Translations under genes and position numbers: made by a program
In this document: positions 27,175 to 35,756 of the stretch, piece after piece
How positions within the stretch are numbered: position 1 is the stretch's first letter
Layout of the letters: every line of letters begins with the position of its first letter
The notes under the pieces: model-generated
Databases searched by the model: none
Seen by the model: the letters and a program-made list of their open reading frames with translations, nothing else
Told to the model about the DNA's origin: nothing
Assembly: GCF_014841115.1 (NCBI RefSeq)
Contig: NZ_JACYTP010000008.1
Location: 1 to 64,000 of the forward strand
Source of the DNA: Photobacterium arenosum
Lineage (GTDB): Bacteria > Pseudomonadota > Gammaproteobacteria > Enterobacterales > Vibrionaceae
Length of the DNA stretch: 64,000 bases
Direction: 5' to 3'

Positions 27175-28182
27175 ATGAAGCCATTTTATATTTTTTCAGA
27201 TAATGAGAAAAAGATTTTATTTGATTTGTTAAATAAAATTTCTGTTAGCCCATATGATAGTTATTCAGAGTTTAAGAATAAAATTCAATCCATGGTGAGA
27301 AATGGATGTATTCCATGGTTTTACGTTGATATCTGTAAGAACATTCTTGAAGAAAGAAAGAATGGTATTTGTGAAGTTCATGTACTCAGAAATTGCCCTA
27401 TTGATGGAGAAATTCCGGAGTTAGACTTAAATGACCCTGTTAAAGATAAATATATTAAAAAGAGAACGTTTATTTCAGAATCATTATTGGAACTTACTGC
27501 GATATTAACTGAGACACCTTTATTGTCATATTGCGATCGAAATGATGGTTGCTTTTTTACTGATGTAGTTGCCAGAAATAAATATAAAGGAAAGCTCACC
27601 GGATATAGTGATAGTGAACTTGTTTATCATAATGATAGAACAGCCCATAAAGTACGAGCAGACTATGTCACACTACTTGGTTTAAGGTGTCCTGATGGCG
27701 AAGTGACATACACAGGATTTGTTCATTATAAAGATATATTTTCTTTACTATCAGAAAACATTATAAAAATATTAAAGAAAGATTACTTCGTTACCGACTT
27801 TGACATCTTCTCTAAAGAGACTAACCAGAAGAACATAAGCTCAGAAAAACACCCCATTATTCTAGATGATAACTCTATCCGTTATATGGATACAATGACT
27901 TCTGTTGCAGAGGATAGCCCTGAAGAAGCGAAAGATGCATTAATTGCCTTTATTCATGCATTGACCCGAGCCGATAAAGTAAAGCACCGCATAGTTGAAG
28001 GTGATTTGCTGACTTTTTCAAATCAATATGGTTTGCATAGCCGTGAAAAGTTTGAAGTGAATGAAAATGAATCTGTCAGCAGTCGATGGCTGCAGAAAAC
28101 TTATGCTTTCAAGGATAAAACTGTTGCAGATAAGTTTTCAGACTATTGGGTCAATGATACATATGGTCTTGTTGCAGATTAA
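27175..28182 (+). CDS. Fe(II)/2-oxoglutarate-dependent amino-acid hydroxylase (clavaminate synthase-like)
   Basis: A 335-residue non-heme iron oxygenase. The iron ligands fit H152 and D154 in VYHNDRTAH and H288 in FSNQYGLHSREKF. The 2-oxoglutarate-binding Arg is probably R304 in SSRWLQKTYAF, 16 residues after the distal His. This spacing and the RADYVTLLGLRCPDG strand after the first His are those of the clavaminate synthase / AsnO / VioC group, which hydroxylates free or tethered amino acids at C3. The family's first motif is often HxE; here it is HxD. It is the first gene of an AT-rich cluster. No carrier-protein gene is present, so a free amino acid is the likely substrate. Product and regiochemistry cannot be read. 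Confidence 0.8.
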   Translation: MKPFYIFSDNEKKILFDLLNKISVSPYDSYSEFKNKIQSMVRNGCIPWFYVDICKNILEERKNGICEVHVLRNCPIDGEIPELDLNDPVKDKYIKKRTFISESLLELTAILTETPLLSYCDRNDGCFFTDVVARNKYKGKLTGYSDSELVYHNDRTAHKVRADYVTLLGLRCPDGEVTYTGFVHYKDIFSLLSENIIKILKKDYFVTDFDIFSKETNQKNISSEKHPIILDDNSIRYMDTMTSVAEDSPEEAKDALIAFIHALTRADKVKHRIVEGDLLTFSNQYGLHSREKFEVNENESVSSRWLQKTYAFKDKTVADKFSDYWVNDTYGLVAD

Positions 28183-28210
28183 CTAAGTGACATTCGAGAG
28201 AAAGTAAATA

Positions 28211-29389
28211 ATGAGTATTCAGTTATCGAATCGTATTCGTACAATTCAAAGATCTGCAACTTATGAGATTCTAGATAAAGTTTGTATTTTAAAATCTCAA
28301 GGCAAAGATATATTGGATTTTGGTGGTGGAGAACCTAATTTTTCAACACCTGAACATATTTCTAAAAAAGCAATTGATCATATTAAATGTGGCGACACAC
28401 ATTATACACCAAGCAGAGGAAAAAAAGAGCTTCTTTCAGCAATTGCTAAAAAGCTTTTTGAAGAGAATAATATCAGAGTTGATCCTGATAAAGAGCTGAT
28501 AGCCACACCGTCTGCAAAGCATGCATTATTTATTTCTTTAATGGCAACTTTAGATTATGGGGATGAAATTATCATACCAACACCAAGTTGGGTTAGTTAT
28601 CAGGAGATGGCGAGATTGATTGGTGCAACCCCTGTCTCCTTGCCATTGCAAAAGTCGAATAAGTTCACCATTACCTCTCAAGCATTAGAAGAGAAGTACA
28701 GTGATAAAACAAAAGCTATTCTGATTAATAGTCCTAATAACCCATTGGGTAAAATGCTATCAGAGACAGAAATTCGTGATATTGTTTCATTTGCAATAGA
28801 TAAAAATATTATCCTGATTGTAGATGAAATTTATGAAAAAGTGATTTATGACAATCATCAGCATTTTAGTATCGCTGCTTATCCGGGGGCATTTGAAAGA
28901 ACAATTACAGTGAATGGTTTTTCTAAGGCATATGCTATGACAGGCTGGCGGCTTGGTTATGTAGCTGGTCCAGAATTAATCATTTCTGAGATTTTGAAAA
29001 TACAACAACATACTGTCGGTTGTGCGGGATCATTCATTCAGCAAGGAGGCATTGAGGCTTTAACGGGAAATCAAGCGCCTATTACTGAGATGTTAGCTGA
29101 ATACCAGACACGCAGAAGACTCATTGTAGAAGGCTTAAATCAGATTCCTGGAATTGAATGTGATTACCCTGATGGTGCGCTGTATGTATTCCCAAATATT
29201 GAGGGAGTGCGAGTTGGAAAGTCGACTGAATTTGCACATTGGTTGTTACTGACAGCCGGAGTTGCGGTGACCCCGGGGGTGGCATTCGGTGAAGGTGGAG
29301 AGGGCTATGTTCGTCTGTCTTTTGCTACATCCCGCGATGCCATAGAGCAGGCACTGGAGCGAATTCACCGGGCCGTTGCAGCAATTTAA
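28211..29389 (+). CDS. PLP-dependent aminotransferase, class I (AspC/AAT-like)
   Basis: A 392-residue fold-type I aminotransferase. PLP residues are K239 in NGFSKAYAMTGWRLGY, N176 in NSPNNPLG, D205 and Y208 in IVDEIYEK, and the C-terminal carboxylate-binding Arg in GYVRLSFATS. It belongs to the Ib aspartate/aromatic/alanine-type subgroup. Substrate is not predictable; in context it could make or break the pathway's 2-oxo acid. The start ATG 28211 is 28 bases after the oxygenase stop, with GAGAGAAAG upstream. It is AT-rich like its neighbours. Confidence 0.9.
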   Translation: MSIQLSNRIRTIQRSATYEILDKVCILKSQGKDILDFGGGEPNFSTPEHISKKAIDHIKCGDTHYTPSRGKKELLSAIAKKLFEENNIRVDPDKELIATPSAKHALFISLMATLDYGDEIIIPTPSWVSYQEMARLIGATPVSLPLQKSNKFTITSQALEEKYSDKTKAILINSPNNPLGKMLSETEIRDIVSFAIDKNIILIVDEIYEKVIYDNHQHFSIAAYPGAFERTITVNGFSKAYAMTGWRLGYVAGPELIISEILKIQQHTVGCAGSFIQQGGIEALTGNQAPITEMLAEYQTRRRLIVEGLNQIPGIECDYPDGALYVFPNIEGVRVGKSTEFAHWLLLTAGVAVTPGVAFGEGGEGYVRLSFATSRDAIEQALERIHRAVAAI

Positions 29390-29406
29390 TTCGGAGGAAG
29401 CAGTTC

Positions 29407-31320
29407 ATGAAACAGCAAGAGAAAAGTTTAAAGGTTGGGATTGTTGGTACAGGTCCAAGAGGCTTATCAATTTTGGAGCGACTAGCTGCCCGCTTAATCT
29501 CTGAACCAGCTGGGAAAGTACAAGTGTATTTGATTGATAATTATGAAGTAGGTTGTGGCCGTATCTGGCGCACAACACAGGCTGAACATTATCTGATGAA
29601 TACACCCGCAAACGAAGTTTCTGCTTTTTCCGGACAGCTAACAGAGGGTGAAGCAAGACCCGGTGCTGGTCCTTCATTAGAAGAATGGTGGGAACAAACG
29701 CAGAATGATTATCCAGGACCTAAGCATTATGCGCCACGGAGACTTTATGGCGAGTATATGCAATTTGTTCTTCAATCCATTAAGAAAGGTCTGAATCCTG
29801 ATGTTGAGCTGATTGAGGTAAATGACGAAGTCATAAAACTGAATAAAGAAGACGGACGCTCTGAGTTAGTCCTGCAGTCAGGAAAACAGATTGTTGTTGA
29901 TTCTGTCGTACTGACAACGGGTCATGCTTTACCACAATTAACGGGTAAGGCTCTGGAGCTGGCCTCATTTTCACTCCTGAGGAGTGGTTTAAAATATATT
30001 CAGGGCGATTCTGCTGCAGATATGAAGCTTGATCGTGTAGCTGCACATGAAACAGTCGGTATCATTGGGCTGGGACTGTCATTTTATGATGTGCTGGCTG
30101 AATTTACGACTGGTCGGGGAGGGAAGTTCATCGAAAGGAATGACGGTGGCCTCGACTATATTTGCTCTGGTCGTGAACCTCAAATGTTTGCAGGCTCAAG
30201 AAGCGGTGTTCCCATTCCTTCCCGTGGCCTTAACCAAAAAGAGGGAAATAAAAAATATCAACCAGCATTTTTTACAAATGAGTGGGCGAAAGAACTCAGG
30301 AAAAAAGGAAAGATTGATTTCATACAGGATGCTCTTCCTGTGTTAATGGCGGAGGTTCACCTTGTTTATTTCGCAACGGCAATCCGACACCATCGTAATG
30401 AGAAAAGTGCTCAAATATTTACAGACATCGTGGCTAAGACTAAATTTCCGACTTTTTCAGAAATGTCCAGGATTGCAAAAGATTTTGGTATAAATGACTT
30501 GCCAGAACTTGATGTAGAAGTACTAGCAAGACCATTTAAAAATAAAAAATTTTTGAATGAAAAACAATTTCATGAATCACTTTTAAATTACCTTGAAGAT
30601 GACCTCTTCAATGCAGAACAAGGAAATGTAAACTCTCCATTGAAGGCAGCATTGGATACGATTCGTGACACACGATCTATTATTATGACTTTGGTGAATT
30701 TCGGCGGACTGACTCCTGAATCTCATGAGAATGACTTTTTAAACTGGTATGTTCCAAGAAGTATGTTCTTAACTGCAGGGCCACCTCTGGAAAGGACGAA
30801 GCAGTTAATTGCGCTGATTAAATCTGGTGTTTTAAAAATAGTTGGACCAAATATGCAAATTCAAGGATCCGATGAGCATAATAAATTTCTGATGAAGTCT
30901 GATTCTATTCAAGGCTCTGAATATTTAATTACTACAGTCATTGACGCTAGAATCCCTACAACTAACATAAAACTGGATAGATCTGAACTAACAAAAAATC
31001 TTATTCGGGATAACATTTGGACTAATTATATCAATGAAGGAGAGAGTAGCTTCTTTGTAACCGGAGGGGTTTCCATATCACCAGCGCCATTTCATCCCGT
31101 CAATCGAAATAATCAAGTGATCAAAGATGTATATGTCATTGGTATTCCCACGGAACACACTCGTTGGCTAATGCAAGCCGGTAGTAGTAGGCCTGGATTT
31201 TGGACTGACTTTGTTCAGGATGCTGATGCTATCGCTGAAAATATCCTGTCAAGAGACATGAAAACAACTGCTGTTGATTTTTTGTCAGTGTCACAGGAAG
31301 TCGCAGTATTTGAACTTTAA
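29407..31320 (+). CDS. Large FAD/NAD(P)-binding oxidoreductase
   Basis: A 637-residue flavoprotein-like enzyme of the FAD/NAD(P)-binding family with a 'GPRG' dinucleotide motif (KVGIVGTGPRGLSILERL, residues 9-26). A second nucleotide-binding Gly motif, VGIIGLGLSFYD, occurs near 218. C-terminal GGVSISPAPFHPVNRNNQV and YVIGIPTEHTRWLMQAGSS close the FAD fold. The family is distantly related to N-hydroxylating and Baeyer-Villiger monooxygenases, but most members have no assigned reaction. GGAGGAAG sits nine bases before ATG 29407. In this cluster it probably oxidises the amino-acid or keto-acid intermediate, perhaps on nitrogen; this is inference only. Confidence 0.75.
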   Translation: MKQQEKSLKVGIVGTGPRGLSILERLAARLISEPAGKVQVYLIDNYEVGCGRIWRTTQAEHYLMNTPANEVSAFSGQLTEGEARPGAGPSLEEWWEQTQNDYPGPKHYAPRRLYGEYMQFVLQSIKKGLNPDVELIEVNDEVIKLNKEDGRSELVLQSGKQIVVDSVVLTTGHALPQLTGKALELASFSLLRSGLKYIQGDSAADMKLDRVAAHETVGIIGLGLSFYDVLAEFTTGRGGKFIERNDGGLDYICSGREPQMFAGSRSGVPIPSRGLNQKEGNKKYQPAFFTNEWAKELRKKGKIDFIQDALPVLMAEVHLVYFATAIRHHRNEKSAQIFTDIVAKTKFPTFSEMSRIAKDFGINDLPELDVEVLARPFKNKKFLNEKQFHESLLNYLEDDLFNAEQGNVNSPLKAALDTIRDTRSIIMTLVNFGGLTPESHENDFLNWYVPRSMFLTAGPPLERTKQLIALIKSGVLKIVGPNMQIQGSDEHNKFLMKSDSIQGSEYLITTVIDARIPTTNIKLDRSELTKNLIRDNIWTNYINEGESSFFVTGGVSISPAPFHPVNRNNQVIKDVYVIGIPTEHTRWLMQAGSSRPGFWTDFVQDADAIAENILSRDMKTTAVDFLSVSQEVAVFEL

Positions 31321-31338
31321 ATCAGTTGGGTAATTAAG

Positions 31339-31932
31339 ATGATGATGAAAAGTGGTCAGGCATTACTTGTCCTGGATGTTATTAATGAGATCGTTCACCC
31401 TGATGGTAAATATGCGAAAGAGGGTTATTTTACGCAGGTAGAAAGAACAAGGTTGATCGAAAATACCCAAAAGCTCATTCATGCTGCCAGAGAGAATGAT
31501 ATTCCTATTATTTATGTTGTTGTTGGATTTTCTCAAAACTATGTTGAGTGTCCTGAATCATCATCAGTTTTTTCTTTAGCAAAAAGAAATGAACTGTTGA
31601 AAATAAACACCTGGGGCACTCAAGTCTATGCGGATATTTCACCTCGCGACGGTGATATTATTCTTGTAAAGAATCGAGTCAGTCCATTTTATCAAACGAA
31701 CCTAGATTTGATTTTGAGGCAGTTAAATATCAAATCTCTGTTGCTTACCGGCGTATCAACAGAGTTTGTTGTTCTCTCTACAGCAGCAGATGCGCATGAC
31801 AGGGACTATTCCAGTTTTGTTTTTGAAGATGCGACTGCAGCCGTCGACGAAGAAACACATCTGGCAGCACTGAAGCTTTTAGCGAACAAAGCAACAGTAC
31901 TCTCTGTAGAGAATTTTCTGACATCTGAATAA
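31339..31932 (+). CDS. Isochorismatase-fold hydrolase lacking the usual cysteine
   Basis: A 197-residue alpha/beta hydrolase of the isochorismatase superfamily. Asp (D13 in LLVLDVINEIV) and Lys (K111 in ILVKNRVSPFYQTNLD) of the catalytic triad are present. The third position, Cys in nicotinamidase-type enzymes (TGVATNVCVEST pattern), is Val144 here (TGVSTEFVVLST). True isochorismatases also lack that Cys, so this protein may hydrolyse a vinyl ether or another bond without a covalent thioester, or may have lost activity. Three ATGs open the frame; ATG 31339 or 31345 is equally likely. It lies in the middle of the cluster, 18 bases after the FAD gene. Confidence 0.8.
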   Translation: MMMKSGQALLVLDVINEIVHPDGKYAKEGYFTQVERTRLIENTQKLIHAARENDIPIIYVVVGFSQNYVECPESSSVFSLAKRNELLKINTWGTQVYADISPRDGDIILVKNRVSPFYQTNLDLILRQLNIKSLLLTGVSTEFVVLSTAADAHDRDYSSFVFEDATAAVDEETHLAALKLLANKATVLSVENFLTSE

Positions 31933-31959
31933 GTAAATAATGAAAGTAGGTTTCTATTT

Positions 31960-33249
31960 ATGGAAAAAGTTAGTGTGAATAAAGTAAAGCCTTCCCACCG
32001 ATGGAAGGTTCTGTTGGTTGGTATTGCTGCAAATATTAGCTTTTCAATGGTCGTTGGTGGTATTCCTGCCAGCGCGATTTTCATGAGAGCCAGTTATGAG
32101 CTGTCGACGATTCATTTAGGCTGGGTCATGGCAATGATTGGCCTTGGTGCCGCATTGAGTGAGTTGCCATGGGGAGTGCTGACCGATCGCTTGGGAGATC
32201 GTGCTGTTTTAGTCTCCGGGTTACTTTCAACGTCTGTGATCCTTCTTTTGATGACTCTTTTTGTTGTACCTGACGGGGATTTCATACCAAGCTTACCCCT
32301 GTTGGCAACGAGTATCTTTTTTATTGGCTTGCTGGGGAGTTGTGTAAATGGTGCAAGCGGGCGTGCGATCATGTCCTGGTTTCAGGAAGGTGAACGTGGA
32401 CTGGCAATGAGTATGCGACAGTCTGCTGTACCTGCCGGTTACGGTATCGGGGCTCTCCTATTTCCTTTTCTGGCCCTGAATTATGGATTTGATGTTATTT
32501 ACAGCGTATCTGCAATTCTCTGTATTTTATGTGCTGTCTATTCCTGGCTTTGGCTATATGAACCTCAGTCTGAAAAGACTGATACGCAACAAACAAAAAT
32601 AGAATCACCAGCCCAGCAAGTTAAAAGCCCCCTCAAAAGAGCTGATGTTTGGCGTGTGGTGTTAGCGATTGGAATCTTGTGTACGCCACAGTTTGCGATC
32701 CTCACTTTCGCCACCGTTTTCTTACATGACTATGGAAAAGTAGGTGTTACGATAATTTCTGCCAGCCTGGCCTTAATTCAGGTGGGAGCTATCGTTTCAC
32801 GCATCTGGGCGGGTCGTTGGACAGACAAACGTAAGAACAGAAAAGAGTTTTTGCGGACGTGTTGTTTATTGAGCCTGGCAACTTTTCTGCTATTGGCTTT
32901 GGAGGTTTCTGTGCTGCCGCAGGATGCACTTTCACAACCACTCGTGATGATGAGTCTTGTTGCGCTGATTACGGTATCAGGCATTTTTGTTTCAGCATGG
33001 CATGGGGTGGCTTATACGGAGCTCGCTGTGATTGCCGGGGTTGAGCGGACAGGCACTGCCCTCGCAATGGGCAATACTGTTGTCTATGGTATTTTTTGTA
33101 TTACCCCAGTGTTGATTCCTGTGCTGGTGACATTCCATGGCTGGGATATTGTGTGGCTCATCTCTGGATTGAGTACCTTACTTGCGCTGTATTTGTTTCC
33201 CAAACCCGAGAAGCAAGTTCTTGTAATGAATGAAAACAGGAATAACTAA
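31960..33249 (+). CDS. MFS transporter, likely product exporter
   Basis: A 429-residue major facilitator with about twelve helices. It shows the motif A region LPWGVLTDRLGDRAVLVSG after helix 2, a cytoplasmic loop of about 30 residues between helices 6 and 7 (EPQSEKTDTQQTKIESPAQQ), and RIWAGRWTDKRKNRKEFLR as the motif A repeat in the second half. It lies inside the cluster and its stop directly abuts the cupin start (TAAATG). Export of the cluster product, and thereby self-protection, is the simplest role. Uptake of a precursor is the alternative. Confidence 0.85.
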   Translation: MEKVSVNKVKPSHRWKVLLVGIAANISFSMVVGGIPASAIFMRASYELSTIHLGWVMAMIGLGAALSELPWGVLTDRLGDRAVLVSGLLSTSVILLLMTLFVVPDGDFIPSLPLLATSIFFIGLLGSCVNGASGRAIMSWFQEGERGLAMSMRQSAVPAGYGIGALLFPFLALNYGFDVIYSVSAILCILCAVYSWLWLYEPQSEKTDTQQTKIESPAQQVKSPLKRADVWRVVLAIGILCTPQFAILTFATVFLHDYGKVGVTIISASLALIQVGAIVSRIWAGRWTDKRKNRKEFLRTCCLLSLATFLLLALEVSVLPQDALSQPLVMMSLVALITVSGIFVSAWHGVAYTELAVIAGVERTGTALAMGNTVVYGIFCITPVLIPVLVTFHGWDIVWLISGLSTLLALYLFPKPEKQVLVMNENRNN

Positions 33250-33606
33250 ATGAACTTACCATTAGTCGTTAATTTTGATGCTCTGATTAACAATCCGGAC
33301 CTGATCTCGTGGGAAAAGCACAATACCCTTGGGCGTAGCGGTGCAAGAATTTCAACACTATTTCAGTGTGATAAGACAGACCAAAAGATATCAATTGTTC
33401 ATTGTCAGCCCGGAGCAAAGGCAGATTGCCATATCCATGACGGTCATGAAACATTTCTAATACTGGATGGCAGTTTTATGGATGATTTTGGAACATATAG
33501 TAAAGGTGATTTTGTGATTTATGAACCAGGTAGTAAACATGCCTGGTCGTCTGATGAAGGCGCATTGATCTGTGCGATTTGGGGTGGGAAGACGCGTTCG
33601 CCATAA
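33250..33606 (+). CDS. Small cupin protein (ChrR-cupin-like)
   Basis: A 118-residue single-cupin protein. A metal site is plausible from H61, H63 and E67 in CHIHDGHETFLIL and H97 in PGSKHAWSSDEG, the normal two-motif cupin arrangement. It could be a metal-dependent dioxygenase, isomerase or binding protein. The start immediately follows the MFS stop. Its position between exporter and dehydratase genes suggests a tailoring step, but no reaction can be named. Confidence 0.75.
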   Translation: MNLPLVVNFDALINNPDLISWEKHNTLGRSGARISTLFQCDKTDQKISIVHCQPGAKADCHIHDGHETFLILDGSFMDDFGTYSKGDFVIYEPGSKHAWSSDEGALICAIWGGKTRSP

Positions 33607-33691
33607 TTTTAATGTTCACCAACCCGCTTACTTAACGCTTGATTCGCTCAGTGTAGTGTCTCAATCCATGTGTATGACAGAAGGTACTTTC

Positions 33692-35662
33692 ATGTTACCC
33701 ATGAAACCAAATGTATTATTTCTGACAAAAGATCCTAAGCAAATAGAACGTCAGCTGGCAGGCGAGAAACTCGACCTGGAGACAATAGGTGAGCTTCGTG
33801 ATGATATTTCAACCGATGAAATTACCCCGATTCCAGCCTTGTCATATTATAACAGTGTTTTAGGGGAGCATCCCTATACAGGTTTAAAGTGTGGTCAAGT
33901 TTTACCCATCGGTGTGGGGGTAATCAAAAAAGCCGGGATACAAGTGATTGTCGCAGGGAACCGATATGGAAAAGGTTCTTCAAGGGAGCATAGCCCAGCC
34001 GCAGAGAAGTACGCTGGAATACAGCTTGTTTTTGCCAAAAGCTTTGAACGGATATATCGACAGAATGCAGATAACCTCGGACTGTTAACTTCAACTGATT
34101 TTTCATTACTTGAAAGAATAGTGAAAGGAGAGGCGATTCAGATTGAGGACATTATCCAGGATCGAGATGATTTATCGGCAAAAATTATTCAGTCGGGTGG
34201 GTTGCTAAATTTTGGAAAAAAATATTTGTTATCTGATAAAAGAGTTGATGAATTAGATAGTAATCATCTACAAGGTCCGAAAACACTTTTTCAGAAAATC
34301 ATTCAGAGAAATCTGGTATCGACTGAGGTTACCAGTATCAACGCGACCGTAAACAAAGGGGTATTTGTTCAGGCTGACTGGCGTTTTTTTCATGAATATT
34401 ATACTGGAATGTGCTCAAACCTTTTACATGAGGCATTTTCTGATACGCTTTCACTGCATCAGAAAGAGAGCATTGTCGCTTTTGAAGATCATCTTTCCTA
34501 TATGCATAAAAGCGTCATTCATGTAACACATGGGCTGGTTAATCAACTGCAGGGGCTCTCTGCTGTTCATCGTAAATTCACGGATAAACATGGTTTGATT
34601 TCTCATGGGTATCTGCCTCAGTCCGAAGGTTCTGAAGGTATTTCTCATGCCATCATGGCCGAACGCTATGCGTTACCCGGACAAGTTGTGGCTGGAACAG
34701 ATTCCCATACATGTCACAGTGGTGCTTTAGGTTGTGTTGCTTTTGGCGTAGGGTCCACTGAAATGGCAAACTGTCTTGTTACTGGACTCATTCGCTTAAC
34801 AATGCCTGAATCTATTCTGATTGAACTTAATGGCGAACTGCTGGCAGGTGTGTCTGCAAAGGATATTGCATTATATTTGCTTGCGCTTCCTGAAATAAAA
34901 GGTGGGGCTGGGGTAGGGAAAGTATTTGAATTCTGTGGAGGTACCATTGCAGCGCTGTCAATTGATGAACGCGCGACTCTCACAAATATGTGTGCGGAAC
35001 TTGGTGGTTTCACAGGAATTGTAGCACCCGATGCAGAAACAATCCGATTTCTGAAAGAAAGACGGAATGTTGATTTCACGATTGAACCATGGATGAAAAG
35101 TGATCCTGAAGCACATTACATTGCTCATTTAGAGATCGACTGTAGCCAGATTCAACCAATGTTGGCATCTCCGGGTGATCCTGGAAACGGAATTAGTATT
35201 GATGTCTTATCTGATAACGTTGAGATTGATATTGCTTATGGCGGCTCGTGCACTGCAGGGAAACGTGAAGACTTTGACGCATATCATCATGTGCTTGCTT
35301 GGGCAGTCAATCAGGGGATGAAACTACCAGATAGGGTGACGTTGTATTTGCAGTTTGGCACGGTTGATGTTCGGGATTACTGTCTTGAGCAGGGCTACCT
35401 GGACACCTTTGAGAAAATTGGAGCAATTGTATTAGAGCCGGCATGCGGGGCATGTGCGAACTGCGGGCCAGGTTCTTCAACTGATGCATCACAAGTAACA
35501 ATTAGTGCCATTAATAGAAACTTTCCCGGTCGCTCTGGTCCGGGTTCAGTGTGGCTGGCCAGTCCGGAGACAGTTGTAGCGAGTGCGGTTGCAGGCAGAA
35601 TTATTTCATTTGGTGAACTGAAAAATTCTGCTGTATTAAAAGATGCATTAAATAGTTATTGA
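33692..35662 (+). CDS. Single-chain isopropylmalate-dehydratase/homoaconitase-like enzyme (LeuD-LeuC fusion)
   Basis: A 656-residue aconitase-superfamily protein. ATG 33692 is chosen because GAAGG sits about seven bases upstream; the frame is open back to 33572, but that part overlaps the cupin gene. The swivel (small-subunit) domain comes first (about 25-175, with GNRYGKGSSREHSPAA), then a helical linker, then the catalytic (large-subunit) domain (about 230-640). Iron-sulfur cysteines fit C341 in GTDSHTCHSGALG and C585 and C588 in PACGACANCGPG. YGGSCTAGKREDF is the substrate loop. Ordinary LeuC and LeuD are separate chains, and fungal Leu1 has the large domain first, so this order is unusual. 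With the adjacent LeuA homologue it should isomerise a 2-alkylmalate. Confidence 0.85.
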   Translation: MLPMKPNVLFLTKDPKQIERQLAGEKLDLETIGELRDDISTDEITPIPALSYYNSVLGEHPYTGLKCGQVLPIGVGVIKKAGIQVIVAGNRYGKGSSREHSPAAEKYAGIQLVFAKSFERIYRQNADNLGLLTSTDFSLLERIVKGEAIQIEDIIQDRDDLSAKIIQSGGLLNFGKKYLLSDKRVDELDSNHLQGPKTLFQKIIQRNLVSTEVTSINATVNKGVFVQADWRFFHEYYTGMCSNLLHEAFSDTLSLHQKESIVAFEDHLSYMHKSVIHVTHGLVNQLQGLSAVHRKFTDKHGLISHGYLPQSEGSEGISHAIMAERYALPGQVVAGTDSHTCHSGALGCVAFGVGSTEMANCLVTGLIRLTMPESILIELNGELLAGVSAKDIALYLLALPEIKGGAGVGKVFEFCGGTIAALSIDERATLTNMCAELGGFTGIVAPDAETIRFLKERRNVDFTIEPWMKSDPEAHYIAHLEIDCSQIQPMLASPGDPGNGISIDVLSDNVEIDIAYGGSCTAGKREDFDAYHHVLAWAVNQGMKLPDRVTLYLQFGTVDVRDYCLEQGYLDTFEKIGAIVLEPACGACANCGPGSSTDASQVTISAINRNFPGRSGPGSVWLASPETVVASAVAGRIISFGELKNSAVLKDALNSY

Positions 35663-35756
35663 GAAAGATATTGTGTAATTTCTTGGATGGTTTATTGAAT
35701 GATCCAAGAAATTTATTCAAGAAATAATGTGAATGATAAAAAGGTTAGGAAGGGAA

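Noticed and set aside
33572..33691. N-terminal extension of the fused dehydratase
   Set aside because: It overlaps the cupin gene and lacks homology; ATG 33692 has a proper ribosome site.
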